Positions 52,255-60,022 of a stretch of 64,000 nucleotides of DNA are shown here, one piece after another; positions within the stretch are counted from its first letter, which is position 1; the number at the start of each line of letters is the position of its first letter. The stretch spans positions 124,001 through 188,000 of the forward strand of contig NZ_JBAJHU010000005.1 of assembly GCF_036867415.1 (NCBI RefSeq). The letters run 5' to 3'. The DNA comes from Rossellomorea sp036867415. Lineage in GTDB: Bacteria; Bacillota; Bacilli; Bacillales; Bacillaceae_B. Position numbers and translations under genes: made by a program. A model generated the notes under the pieces. The model was not told the DNA's origin, made no database searches, and saw only the letters and a list, made by a program, of their open reading frames with translations.

Positions 52255-52376
52255 AAAAGCGGAGCCGGCTTGCACAGAGGCGACAAGCATAAGACAGGTC
52301 AGCCATAAAGGCGCATTTTGCCTTTTTGGATGTCATGGCTTATGACTGGAGCCTCTAGCCGGCGGAGCTGGACAAA
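52253..52376 (+). repeat. Palindromic dispersed repeat, tandem copy 1 at the yqjE stop codon
   Basis: Starts within the yqjE TAG stop (TAGAAAAGCGGAGCCGGC) and ends GCCGGCGGAGCTGGACAAA. Nested arms: GCCGGC/GCCGGC, AGAGGC/GCCTCT, CATAAG/CTTATG, AAGGC/GCCTT. Confidence 0.9.
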
Positions 52377-52377
52377 T

Positions 52378-52500
52378 AGAAAAGCGGAGCCGGCTTGCAC
52401 AGAGGCACAAGCATAAGACAGGGCAGCCATAAAGGCGCATTTTGCCTTTTTGGATGTCATGGCTTATGACTGGAGCCTCTAGCCGGCGGAGCTGGACAAA
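52378..52500 (+). repeat. Palindromic dispersed repeat, tandem copy 2
   Basis: Nearly identical to copy 1 (only a missing base in the GAGGC-ACAAG region and a GGTC/GGGC change), head-to-tail with it. A degenerate third start (AGAAAAACGGAG at 52502) follows, losing similarity within about 20 bases. Confidence 0.9.
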
Positions 52501-52560
52501 TAGAAAAACGGAGTCAGGGCTTTTGATTTCATAGGACAAGCCCCTTCTGCATCAATCACG

Positions 52561-52591
52561 ATGTCCATTAACATTTTATGTTAGTGGACAT
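52561..52591 (+). terminator. Strong hairpin downstream of the repeat array
   Basis: ATGTCCATTAACAT (52561-52574) pairs with ATGTTAGTGGACAT (52578-52591), with one G-U pair and a 3-nt loop. The following TTCTTATT is only a weak T-tract, so it may be a terminator or an mRNA-stabilising hairpin. Confidence 0.5.
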
Positions 52592-52683
52592 TCTTATTCC
52601 TAACAGCTGTTTAACCTCTCCAAAATAGTTCAAATATGGTACATTAGAAGTACATAAACAAAGTGTTGAGAGGAGAAATGAGA

Positions 52684-53157
52684 ATGATGACAAAAGTAGT
52701 CGTTTTCCATGCAGGCAGGGAAGAGTATGCACTGCCGATTCAAAATGTAGTTTCGATTGAAAAACTAGAGAATATCAACCCGGTTCCACATCTTCCTCCT
52801 TATGTACTCGGATTAATCAAAGTAAGAAATGAACTCATCCCGGTACTGGATCTTGCCTCCATTTTATACAATGAAGTTTTGAATGCTGAAGAAGGATTAT
52901 TCCTGCTTGTCGTACATACAGATACCCTGCAAGTCGGGCTTGTAGTAAAGGAAGCAAAAGAAATTCTTGAAGTAGCCGATGAATCGGTCACGGATGTCGG
53001 ATTGCTGGCTTATTCGAAGACAAAATATTTCAATAGTGTAATCAACCTCGAGGATCGGATCATCACAAAGATTGACCCGGAGGTTTTGGTGGAAAGTCTG
53101 GAAGGAATAAAAGAAATAAAGGATTATGTTCACAAGCAAAAAATCTCACAAAATTAA
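52684..53157 (+). CDS. CheW-domain protein
   Basis: 157 residues from ATG 52684, 8 nt after AGGAG; ATG codons at 52678 and 52687 are alternatives. The whole chain is one CheW domain: KVVVFHAGREEYALPIQNVVSIE at the start, PVPHLPPYVLGLIKVRNELIPVLDL in the middle, VGLVVKEAKEILEV and FNSVINLEDRIITKIDPEVL at the end. Such proteins couple chemoreceptors to the CheA kinase. No receiver domain follows, so it is not CheV, and no chemotaxis gene lies nearby. It ends 21 nt before polymerase IV, probably in one transcript. Confidence 0.88.
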   Translation: MMTKVVVFHAGREEYALPIQNVVSIEKLENINPVPHLPPYVLGLIKVRNELIPVLDLASILYNEVLNAEEGLFLLVVHTDTLQVGLVVKEAKEILEVADESVTDVGLLAYSKTKYFNSVINLEDRIITKIDPEVLVESLEGIKEIKDYVHKQKISQN

Positions 53158-53178
53158 TGATATGAAAGACGCGATCGT

Positions 53179-54432
53179 ATGAATTCACATTACCCCAAGA
53201 ATGGCAGGGTCATTCTTCACGTCGATATGAACAGTTTTTACGCATCGGTTGAAATGGCATACGACCCCAGCCTTAAGGGGAAGCCACTAGCGATAGCTGG
53301 AAACCCGAAAGAGAGAAAAGGCATTATCGTTACTTGCAGTTATGAAGCAAGAAGCTTCGGAGTGAAAACGACTATGCCTCTTTGGGAAGCTAAAAAACTA
53401 TGTCCAAACCTGATCATTAAGACGCCTAATTTCGATCGGTACCGCGCTGCTTCTAAAGGCATGTTCGCTATATTAAGACAATACTCTGACCTGGTTGAGC
53501 CGGTCTCCATCGATGAAGGTTATGTGGATATTACCGACTCATATGAAATCGGTACCCCGCTGGAAATAGCTTCTTCTATTCAAACCCAAATAAAAAGTCA
53601 ATTGGACCTGCCTTGCTCGATAGGCATTGCCCCAAACAAATTTCTTGCAAAAACCGCTTCCGATATGAAAAAGCCTATGGGAATAACTGTTTTGAGAAAA
53701 AGGGATATTCCCGCCAAGCTATGGCCGCTTCCCGTCATTGAAATGCATGGAGTCGGCGCGAAAACAGCGGAAAAGCTGAACAGCCTGGGAATCGAAACAT
53801 GTAAGGAGTTGGCATATGCCAATGATATTCAGCTTAAATCCGTACTCGGAATTAACGGATTACGCTTGAAGGAACGTGCGAATGGCTCGGACAGGCGCGT
53901 TGTGGATCCTGATTCGATCTATGATTATAAGAGCGTGGGCAATTCGACGACACTCCCGAAGGATACCACGAATCAAAATGAACTCCTCTCAACAATCGAA
54001 CGGCTTTGTACCAAAGTTTCTGAGAGGCTTAAACAGAAGGATGTAGTAGGTACCACTGTTCAAATTATGATTCGTGACAAATTCAGAAAAACGATTACAA
54101 GAAGCAGGAAAGTGGAAAACCCAGTCATGAAAAGAGAAGATTTGTTTCATTATTCCAAGGAGCTTTTTATCAAACACTGGAATGGGGATCCTGTAAGGCT
54201 CTTGGGAGTGACGGTACAGGATTTAATTGAAAAAAACGAAGCGACAGAGCAGCTTGATCTGTTTTCATATGAAAGAACGGCAAAAGATGAACCCTTATAC
54301 AATGTCCTTTCCAAACTACAGGAAAAGTTCGGTAAAGGTTCCATCTCGAAGGGAATCAGAGAAAAAAAGAAGGGATCGGCCTATGATTCCAAGCAGGATA
54401 CAAGTTTTAATAAAGACTTTTTACGAGATTAA
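53179..54432 (+). CDS. dinB: DNA polymerase IV (Y-family, YqjH)
   Basis: Translesion polymerase. 417 residues; the ATG at 53179 has only a weak ribosome site, suggesting coupling to the CheW gene. Palm motifs with the catalytic carboxylates: LHVDMNSFYASVE near residue 14 and PVSIDEGYVDITDS near 106. Thumb HhH region with MHGVGAKTAEKLNSLGIETCKELA; little-finger domain from about 250. The beta-clamp-binding peptide QLDLF lies near residue 358. The C-terminus (TSFNKDFLRD) matches B. subtilis YqjH. No LexA box was found upstream. Confidence 0.95.
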   Translation: MNSHYPKNGRVILHVDMNSFYASVEMAYDPSLKGKPLAIAGNPKERKGIIVTCSYEARSFGVKTTMPLWEAKKLCPNLIIKTPNFDRYRAASKGMFAILRQYSDLVEPVSIDEGYVDITDSYEIGTPLEIASSIQTQIKSQLDLPCSIGIAPNKFLAKTASDMKKPMGITVLRKRDIPAKLWPLPVIEMHGVGAKTAEKLNSLGIETCKELAYANDIQLKSVLGINGLRLKERANGSDRRVVDPDSIYDYKSVGNSTTLPKDTTNQNELLSTIERLCTKVSERLKQKDVVGTTVQIMIRDKFRKTITRSRKVENPVMKREDLFHYSKELFIKHWNGDPVRLLGVTVQDLIEKNEATEQLDLFSYERTAKDEPLYNVLSKLQEKFGKGSISKGIREKKKGSAYDSKQDTSFNKDFLRD

Positions 54433-54528
54433 TGGGCATTCTAAGAAACGGAGCAGACAGGTGCCGGGATTTAAAGAATCGGATTAGTTGCATCGTCCGT
54501 GTATTCTTGTTAGATTGAAAGGGATTAT

Positions 54529-54556
54529 TTGACGTGTTTATGAAATAATTTATAAA
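54529..54556 (+). promoter_or_regulatory. Candidate sigma-A promoter of gndA
   Basis: TTGACG (54529-54534), 16-nt spacing, TATAAA (54551-54556), 33 nt before the ATG. A second pair, TTGCAT near 54488 with TAGATT 17 nt on, could be an additional promoter. Confidence 0.58.
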
Positions 54557-54589
54557 CAGAAAACCTACACAGAAAGGACGTGGACTGAA

Positions 54590-55999
54590 ATGTCTAAGCA
54601 GGAAATCGGTGTTATTGGATTAGCAGTAATGGGAAAAAACCTTGCATGGAATATTGAAAGCAGAGGATATTCTGTATCTGTTTATAATCGTTCCCGTGAA
54701 AAAACAGATGAAATGGTGAATGAATCAAGCGGAAAGCAGATTGTACCTACATACACGATTGAAGAATTTGTGAATTCTCTAGAGAAACCCAGAAAAATCC
54801 TTCTTATGGTAAAGGCGGGGAAAGCAACCGATGCTACCATTGATCAATTGAAACCCTTCCTTGAGAAAGGGGATATTCTAATCGACGGCGGTAACACGTT
54901 TTTCGAAGATACCAGAAGACGTAATCATGAACTGAGTGAATCCGGCATTCACTTTATCGGTACAGGTGTATCAGGCGGGGAAGAAGGGGCATTGACCGGC
55001 CCATCAATCATGCCGGGCGGTCAGAAGGAAGCATACGAGCTTGTTGCTCCGATTCTTAAAGATATTGCTGCAAAAGTAAACGGCGAAGCATGTACAACCT
55101 ACATCGGTCCGGATGGCGCCGGACACTATGTGAAAATGGTCCACAATGGGATCGAATACGGTGATATGCAGCTGATTGCAGAATCTTACTTCCTTATGAA
55201 GAATGTTCTTGGACTTAGTGCCGAAGAACTTCACGAAGTGTTCGCTGAGTGGAATAAAGGTGAGCTGGACAGCTATCTCATTGAAATAACAGCTGATATC
55301 TTCACGAAAAAAGATGAGGAAACCGGCAAGCCAATGGTTGATGTCATTCTTGATAAAGCCGGCCAAAAAGGTACCGGTAAATGGACAAGTCAAAGTGCCC
55401 TGGACCTGGGTGTATCCCTGCCGATCATCACCGAATCCGTATTTGCCCGCTTTATATCAGCCATCAAGGACGAGCGCATCAAAGCGAGCAAAATCCTGAA
55501 AGGTCCTGACACATCTGCTTTCACTGGTGATAAGCAAGCTCTCGTCGAATCCATACGCAAAGCCCTTTACATGAGCAAAATCTGTTCATATGCCCAAGGA
55601 TTTGCGCAAATGCGTGCTGCGAGCGACGAATATGATTGGAACCTTCAATACGGAGATATCGCTATGATTTTCCGTGGAGGCTGCATCATTCGCGCTCAAT
55701 TTCTTCAGAAGATCAAAGAAGCCTATGACCGTGAAGCAAGTCTTTCAAATCTTCTCCTCGATCCTTACTTCAAGGAAATCGTGGAAAGTTATCAATACGC
55801 ACTTCGTGACGTTATCTCTGTAGCCGTTCAGAATGGTGTCCCAGTACCCGGCTTCTCAGCGGCGCTTTCATATTATGACAGCTATCGTACAGAAACGCTG
55901 CCGGCCAATTTGATACAGGCTCAGCGTGACTACTTTGGTGCGCATACGTATGAGCGTGTAGACAAGGAAGGTACGTTCCATACTGAGTGGATGAAATAA
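54590..55999 (+). CDS. gndA: 6-phosphogluconate dehydrogenase, decarboxylating
   Basis: Oxidises 6-phosphogluconate to ribulose-5-phosphate and CO2, making NADPH. 469 residues after AAAGGACGTGG. Rossmann motif GVIGLAVMGKNLAWNI with the NRSREKT cofactor loop, GVSGGEEGALTGPSIMPGG, catalytic KMVHNGIEYGDMQLI, and the C-terminal IMFRGGCIIRA...F and QAQRDYFGAHTYER block. Convergent with zwf, the preceding enzyme of the oxidative pentose phosphate pathway, as in B. subtilis yqjI/zwf. Confidence 0.97.
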   Translation: MSKQEIGVIGLAVMGKNLAWNIESRGYSVSVYNRSREKTDEMVNESSGKQIVPTYTIEEFVNSLEKPRKILLMVKAGKATDATIDQLKPFLEKGDILIDGGNTFFEDTRRRNHELSESGIHFIGTGVSGGEEGALTGPSIMPGGQKEAYELVAPILKDIAAKVNGEACTTYIGPDGAGHYVKMVHNGIEYGDMQLIAESYFLMKNVLGLSAEELHEVFAEWNKGELDSYLIEITADIFTKKDEETGKPMVDVILDKAGQKGTGKWTSQSALDLGVSLPIITESVFARFISAIKDERIKASKILKGPDTSAFTGDKQALVESIRKALYMSKICSYAQGFAQMRAASDEYDWNLQYGDIAMIFRGGCIIRAQFLQKIKEAYDREASLSNLLLDPYFKEIVESYQYALRDVISVAVQNGVPVPGFSAALSYYDSYRTETLPANLIQAQRDYFGAHTYERVDKEGTFHTEWMK

Positions 56000-56004
56000 A
56001 AATG

Positions 56005-56043
56005 CAAGTAAAAGCCCCGCTGATTCAGCGGGGCTTTTACTTG
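56005..56043. terminator. Long perfect-palindrome terminator after gndA
   Basis: A 19-bp arm CAAGTAAAAGCCCCGCTGA (56005-56023) is followed after 1 nt by its exact complement (56025-56043). The stem contains A/T runs on either side, so it can stop transcription in both directions. Confidence 0.9.
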
Positions 56044-56090
56044 GAAGAAAGGATAGACTTGGTTGTGGTATGTGTATAATATTGTTAATC

Positions 56091-56183
56091 GGCAAGATTA
56101 TTGAGTTTTTGGCAAGAATAATGGTCAAAAAGGAAATATTATCCATTGAAACGGCAAGAATAATTTGGATCTCGGCAAGATAA
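56091..56183 (+). repeat. 21-bp phased tandem repeat between gndA and zwf
   Basis: GGCAAGAWWA recurs at 56091, 56111, 56153 and 56174, with spacings of 20, 42 and 21 bp. The unit expected at 56132 is present in degenerate form (GGAAATATTA). So there are about 4.5 units of roughly 21 bp, with the first 10-12 bases conserved and the rest (TTTGGATCTC-like) variable. Confidence 0.8.
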
Positions 56184-56266
56184 AGTAACAAATTCACTTT
56201 AACAGTCCCATTGATCTATTTTTCCTCTAAAATCTGCCTCGTTTCCTTCCGAAAAACGTATTTCAA

Positions 56267-56299
56267 ACAAAAACGACCAAGAGTTGACCCTTGGCCGTT
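56267..56299 (-). terminator. Terminator of zwf
   Basis: On the minus strand ACGGCCAAG pairs with CTTGGTCGT (plus coordinates 56290-56298 and 56273-56281), followed by a T-run. Confidence 0.8.
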
Positions 56300-56365
56300 C
56301 TCTTCAATTCAACAAACAACAGCATGCATGCCTGTGATATCTCAGTGTTCTTGACTTGAGTGCTC

Positions 56366-57868
56366 CTAACATTGTTCTACATCCAGGTTGGCTATCGGCC
56401 ACCAATAGTATCCATCCTTCGCCAAGAGATTATCGGCGGCTTTAGGTCCCATTGAACCCGAATCATAGTTAGGGAACTGCTCATCGCGTGTCTTTTCCCA
56501 GACTTCAGAAATCTTATCTACAAATGCCCAGGACAGTTTCACTTCATCCCAGTGGGTGAAATTCGTGGCATCTCCGCGCATGCAATCATTGAGAAGCTTT
56601 TCATATGCTTCTGGAGTATTCAGCCCGTCGACACTTGTATTGGCAAAATTTAATTTTACCGGTGTTGTCTCAATGTTCTGGCCGGATTTCTTGACATTCA
56701 AGTGAAGTGTGATGCCTTCTTCAGGCTGAATGTGGATGACCAGCAGATTCGGTGCCAGCGGCTTGTCAGTATTGTAGTATAAATTCATCGGGATATCCTT
56801 GAATTGTATGACGATTTTCGTGGACTTGGCAGCCATTCGTTTTCCTGTCCGGATATAGAATGGTACTCCGGCCCAGCGGAAATTATCGATCATCAGCTTC
56901 CCGGCAACAAATGTTTCAGTGTTGGAAAAGTCATTCACATTTTCTGCTTCACGGTATCCCACGACTTTTTGGTCCTTTGAAGTACCTGGACCATACTGGC
57001 CGCGCACAAAATAGTCTTTGACTTCTTCGGATTGGAATGGACGAAGTGCCCTCAGCACACGGACTTTTTCACTTCTGATTTCGTCCGTCGTCAATTTGAT
57101 CGGAGGTTCCATCGCAAGGAGCGCAACCATTTGAAGCATATGGTTCTGTACCATATCTCTCAAAGCCCCGCTTTTCTCATAATAACGGCCGCGTTCTTCC
57201 ACTCCCAGTTCTTCAGAAGAAGTCACCTGGATGTTTGAAATATACCGATTATTCCATAACGGTTCAAACATGGCATTGGCAAAACGGATCACCTCAATAT
57301 TCTGCACCATTTCTTTTCCGAGGTAGTGGTCGATACGGTAAATTTGATCTTCCGTGAAGGACTCGCGGATTTGACTGTTCAGCTTTTCAGCTGATGGAAG
57401 GTCATGTCCGAAGGGCTTCTCAATGACCAGGCGCTGGAACCCTTTTGTGTCGGTCAATCCCTGTATCTTCAATTGGTCTGTAATGGTTCCGAAGAATTCC
57501 GGAGCCATCGCCAGGTAGAAAATACGGTTCCCTTCCAATTGATATTGTTCGTCCAGCTCCTCCGAAAGTTGTTTCTGCGCCCCATAGGAGTCACTATTCG
57601 ATAAATCATTTTGCTGATAGAAAAAATGGGAAACGAACCCATCGATGTTTTCATTATTGCCGAGGGCATTATGTACAGACGTTCTTACATGCTCTTGAAA
57701 TTCTTCATTTGACCAGTGGCGGCGTCCGACTCCGATGACGGCAAAACGTTCCGAGATTTTTCCTTTACGGAACAAATGATAAAGAGATGGATATAGTTTT
57801 CTTTTTGCTAAATCCCCTGTAGCTCCAAAAATGGTAATCAGAGAAGAGGGTGTATTAGAATTTTTCAC
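56366..57868 (-). CDS. zwf: Glucose-6-phosphate dehydrogenase
   Basis: First step of the oxidative pentose phosphate pathway; makes NADPH. 500 residues from GTG 57868, 7 nt after GAGGT; ATG 57874 is only 1 nt after that site. Coenzyme motif IFGATGDLAKRKLYPSL near residue 12, substrate-binding catalytic RIDHYLGKEMVQN near 180 and KPFGHDL. The C-terminal KDGYYWWPI segment is complete. The window ends of gndA and zwf face each other across the 21-bp repeat. Confidence 0.97.
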   Translation of the reverse strand: MKNSNTPSSLITIFGATGDLAKRKLYPSLYHLFRKGKISERFAVIGVGRRHWSNEEFQEHVRTSVHNALGNNENIDGFVSHFFYQQNDLSNSDSYGAQKQLSEELDEQYQLEGNRIFYLAMAPEFFGTITDQLKIQGLTDTKGFQRLVIEKPFGHDLPSAEKLNSQIRESFTEDQIYRIDHYLGKEMVQNIEVIRFANAMFEPLWNNRYISNIQVTSSEELGVEERGRYYEKSGALRDMVQNHMLQMVALLAMEPPIKLTTDEIRSEKVRVLRALRPFQSEEVKDYFVRGQYGPGTSKDQKVVGYREAENVNDFSNTETFVAGKLMIDNFRWAGVPFYIRTGKRMAAKSTKIVIQFKDIPMNLYYNTDKPLAPNLLVIHIQPEEGITLHLNVKKSGQNIETTPVKLNFANTSVDGLNTPEAYEKLLNDCMRGDATNFTHWDEVKLSWAFVDKISEVWEKTRDEQFPNYDSGSMGPKAADNLLAKDGYYWWPIANLDVEQC

Positions 57869-58167
57869 TGTCATGACCTCACTTTATCTAGTTGCTGATC
57901 TGTTATAAAAGAATGTTTCTTCTTATTTATTATCTATTACAATTATTTAATTTTAAAGATTAACGGAGCATTTAGCAAATCATATGCCGACAAACTTTTA
58001 ACTGAATGGAACTTCACCTTTTATGTTGGCTTTATTTTTAAAACTTATTACTTCATCCTTCGGGAGGAATATTTCTAAAACGGGATATGGGTGTGCCTGG
58101 CTGCCGGGGTTTGCAGGGGAAATGTGCTATGATAGGAATATCATCGATCACAGTAGGGGTGAAGAAT

Positions 58168-59094
58168 GTGGAATTATTATTTCTGGGCACTGGAGCTGGA
58201 GTACCTGCCAAGCTGCGCAATGTGACAAGTATTGCGTTGAAATTATTAGAGGAAAGAGGTGCCGTGTGGCTTTTTGATTGTGGTGAAGCCACCCAGCATC
58301 AGATTTTACATACGAGTTTGAAACCAAGAAGAATTGAAAAAATCTTTATCACCCATCTTCACGGGGATCATATCTACGGATTGCCCGGATTGCTTGGAAG
58401 CAGATCTTTTCAGGGAGGAGAAACGGGGCTTACTGTCTATGGCCCAAAGGGCATTAAACAGTTCATCGATGTCTCGCTATCGATCAGCCAGACCCATCTG
58501 AAGTACCCCCTTCAAATAGTCGAGATAGAAGAAGGAGTGATCTTTGAGGATGAGGGTTTCAGAGTAGTGGCGAAGGAGCTTCAGCATGCACTCCCGACTT
58601 TCGGTTTCAGGGTCGAGGAGAAGGATAAACGAGGGGAATTGCAGGTGGAGCGCCTTCAGGAAAGAGGGGTCAAGCCAGGTCCGGTGTATAAAAAGCTGAA
58701 GGCAGGCGAAGAGATTTTACTCGAAGATGGAAGTATATTAAACGGGAATGATTACATCGGTCCCTCTATTCCCGGGCGTGTCGTCACTATCCTGGGGGAT
58801 ACCCGCATATGTACAAATGCATCCGAGCTGGCCTGTTCAGCTGATGTGCTGGTCCATGAAGCTACTTTCAGCAGTGATCAGGAAGAGATGGCACATGAAT
58901 ATTTCCACTCCACCACTAAACAAGCAGCAGAAACCGCAGCTGATGCCGGAGTGACTATTCTGTTCCTGACTCATATCTCTTCACGATTTGCCAAAGAAGC
59001 GTGGCAGGAACTGCAGCAAGAGGCAAGGGAAGTATTCCCGGACAGCTATATCGCCAAAGATTTTCTTGAGCATGTGATTCCCTTGAAAAAATAG
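58168..59094 (+). CDS. rnz: Ribonuclease Z
   Basis: Endonuclease that matures the 3' end of tRNAs lacking an encoded CCA. 308 residues from GTG 58168 (MELLFLGTGAGVPAKLRN), 6 nt after GGGGTGA; the frame from 58087 is longer but lacks a site. Metallo-beta-lactamase signature FITHLHGDHIYGLPGLLGSR (HxHxDH), the flexible-arm/exosite insert (about 150-195), VLVHEATF, and a C-terminal THISSRF. B. subtilis Rnz has 307 residues. Divergent from zwf. Confidence 0.95.
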   Translation: MELLFLGTGAGVPAKLRNVTSIALKLLEERGAVWLFDCGEATQHQILHTSLKPRRIEKIFITHLHGDHIYGLPGLLGSRSFQGGETGLTVYGPKGIKQFIDVSLSISQTHLKYPLQIVEIEEGVIFEDEGFRVVAKELQHALPTFGFRVEEKDKRGELQVERLQERGVKPGPVYKKLKAGEEILLEDGSILNGNDYIGPSIPGRVVTILGDTRICTNASELACSADVLVHEATFSSDQEEMAHEYFHSTTKQAAETAADAGVTILFLTHISSRFAKEAWQELQQEAREVFPDSYIAKDFLEHVIPLKK

Positions 59095-59109
59095 AGAGGA
59101 GGACCTTTC

Positions 59110-59646
59110 ATGAAGACCATTTACATTGTGCGTCATGCTAAAGCAGATGGACAGCCGTTCCATGCATCATTAACACTTGATGGGGAGGAACAGGCACAAA
59201 ACCTGGTTTCTTTTTTGGAGAAATACCCGATTGAAGCCATTTATTCCAGCCCTTATAAAAGAGCTTTGCAAACGATCCAGCCATTTTCTGAACGTAAAGA
59301 GCTGCCGATACATGAAGATGATCGTCTCGGTGAGAGAATATTGAGTGGAAAGGATCTTCCGGACTGGAAGGATAAACTGCGGGAAAGCTTCGAGGACTTT
59401 TCCCTTGCATTCCCCGGAGGAGAGTCCAATGAAGAGGCAATGGAGCGTGCCGCTTCGGTTATCGAGGATATTGTGAATAGTGAAGAAGACCACATAGTCG
59501 TTGTCAGTCACGGCAACCTTACCACTTTACTTTTGCGCTGTTTCGATGAGAAATTCGGATTCGATGAATTGTTGGCTTTGACCAATCCGGATGTGTACCT
59601 TGTGAGAACGGATGGGGGCAGGTTTGAACGAATCTGGGAGTCGTGA
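59110..59646 (+). CDS. Histidine phosphatase family protein (phosphoglycerate mutase-like)
   Basis: 178 residues after GAGGAGG. Phospho-His motif YIVRHAKADG (RHA in place of the usual RHG), SSPYKRALQTI, the FPGGESNEEAMERA segment with the catalytic Glu, and the second catalytic His in VVVSHGNLTTLLL. Small-molecule or protein phosphatase; the substrate cannot be told from sequence. It sits 15 nt after rnz, so the two probably share a transcript. A bidirectional terminator follows. Confidence 0.9.
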   Translation: MKTIYIVRHAKADGQPFHASLTLDGEEQAQNLVSFLEKYPIEAIYSSPYKRALQTIQPFSERKELPIHEDDRLGERILSGKDLPDWKDKLRESFEDFSLAFPGGESNEEAMERAASVIEDIVNSEEDHIVVVSHGNLTTLLLRCFDEKFGFDELLALTNPDVYLVRTDGGRFERIWES

Positions 59647-59696
59647 CGGTCCGTTGATGGATTGATAGTGACCTGTTTCAAGTACTTTATCAGAAA

Positions 59697-59724
59697 AAAA
59701 CCGAGCATGAATCTGCTCGGTTTT
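59697..59724. terminator. Bidirectional terminator after the histidine phosphatase gene
   Basis: AAAACCGAGCA (59697-59707) and TGCTCGGTTTT (59714-59724), with a 6-nt loop. Confidence 0.88.
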
Positions 59725-59772
59725 CAAGGGAAGTTATTCGTCTTATGGTTGCCGCCCACTTCCGCTTTTCTT

Positions 59773-59894
59773 TTTGTCCAGCTCCAGTGGTCTGCTCCCG
59801 TTTGAAAATTAACCTTTGTCTTTTGAGGCAAAAAGCGCCTCTAAAGACAAAGAACATTTTTCAAAGGGAGCAAAACGCCCACTTTCGCTTTTCT
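59773..59894 (-). repeat. Palindromic dispersed repeat, divergent inner copy
   Basis: On the minus strand it begins AGAAAAGCGAAAGTGGGC and ends CCACTGGAGCTGGACAAAA. The ends match the family, but the interior is different: GTTTTGCTCCC/GGGAGCAG, AAAATGTTCTTTGTCTTT/AAAGACAAAG and GAGGC/GCCTC form a new long hairpin. A further partial start follows at about 59771-59745. Confidence 0.8.
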
Positions 59895-59895
59895 A

Positions 59896-60022
59896 GTTGT
59901 CCAGCTCCAGGGCTTAGAGGCACATGTCATAAGCCAAACCGTCCAAGAAGGCAAAGTGCCGCCTTCCCGGCCGGTTCGTCTTATGCCACCCGCCTCTGAG
60001 CAAAGCCCTTCCGCTTTTCTTA
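59896..60022 (-). repeat. Palindromic dispersed repeat, copy at the namA stop codon
   Basis: On the minus strand it starts directly after the namA TAA stop (TAAGAAAAGCGGAAGG) and ends CTGGAGCTGGACAACT. Paired arms: AGAGGC/GCCTCT, GGCATAAG/CTTATGAC, CCGG and GAAGGC/GCCTTC. It closely resembles the 48561 copy. Confidence 0.88.

Noticed and set aside
48561..60022. CRISPR array or IS element as an explanation for the palindromic repeats
   Set aside because: There are no regular unique spacers and no transposase gene; units are 125 bp, few and scattered at gene ends.
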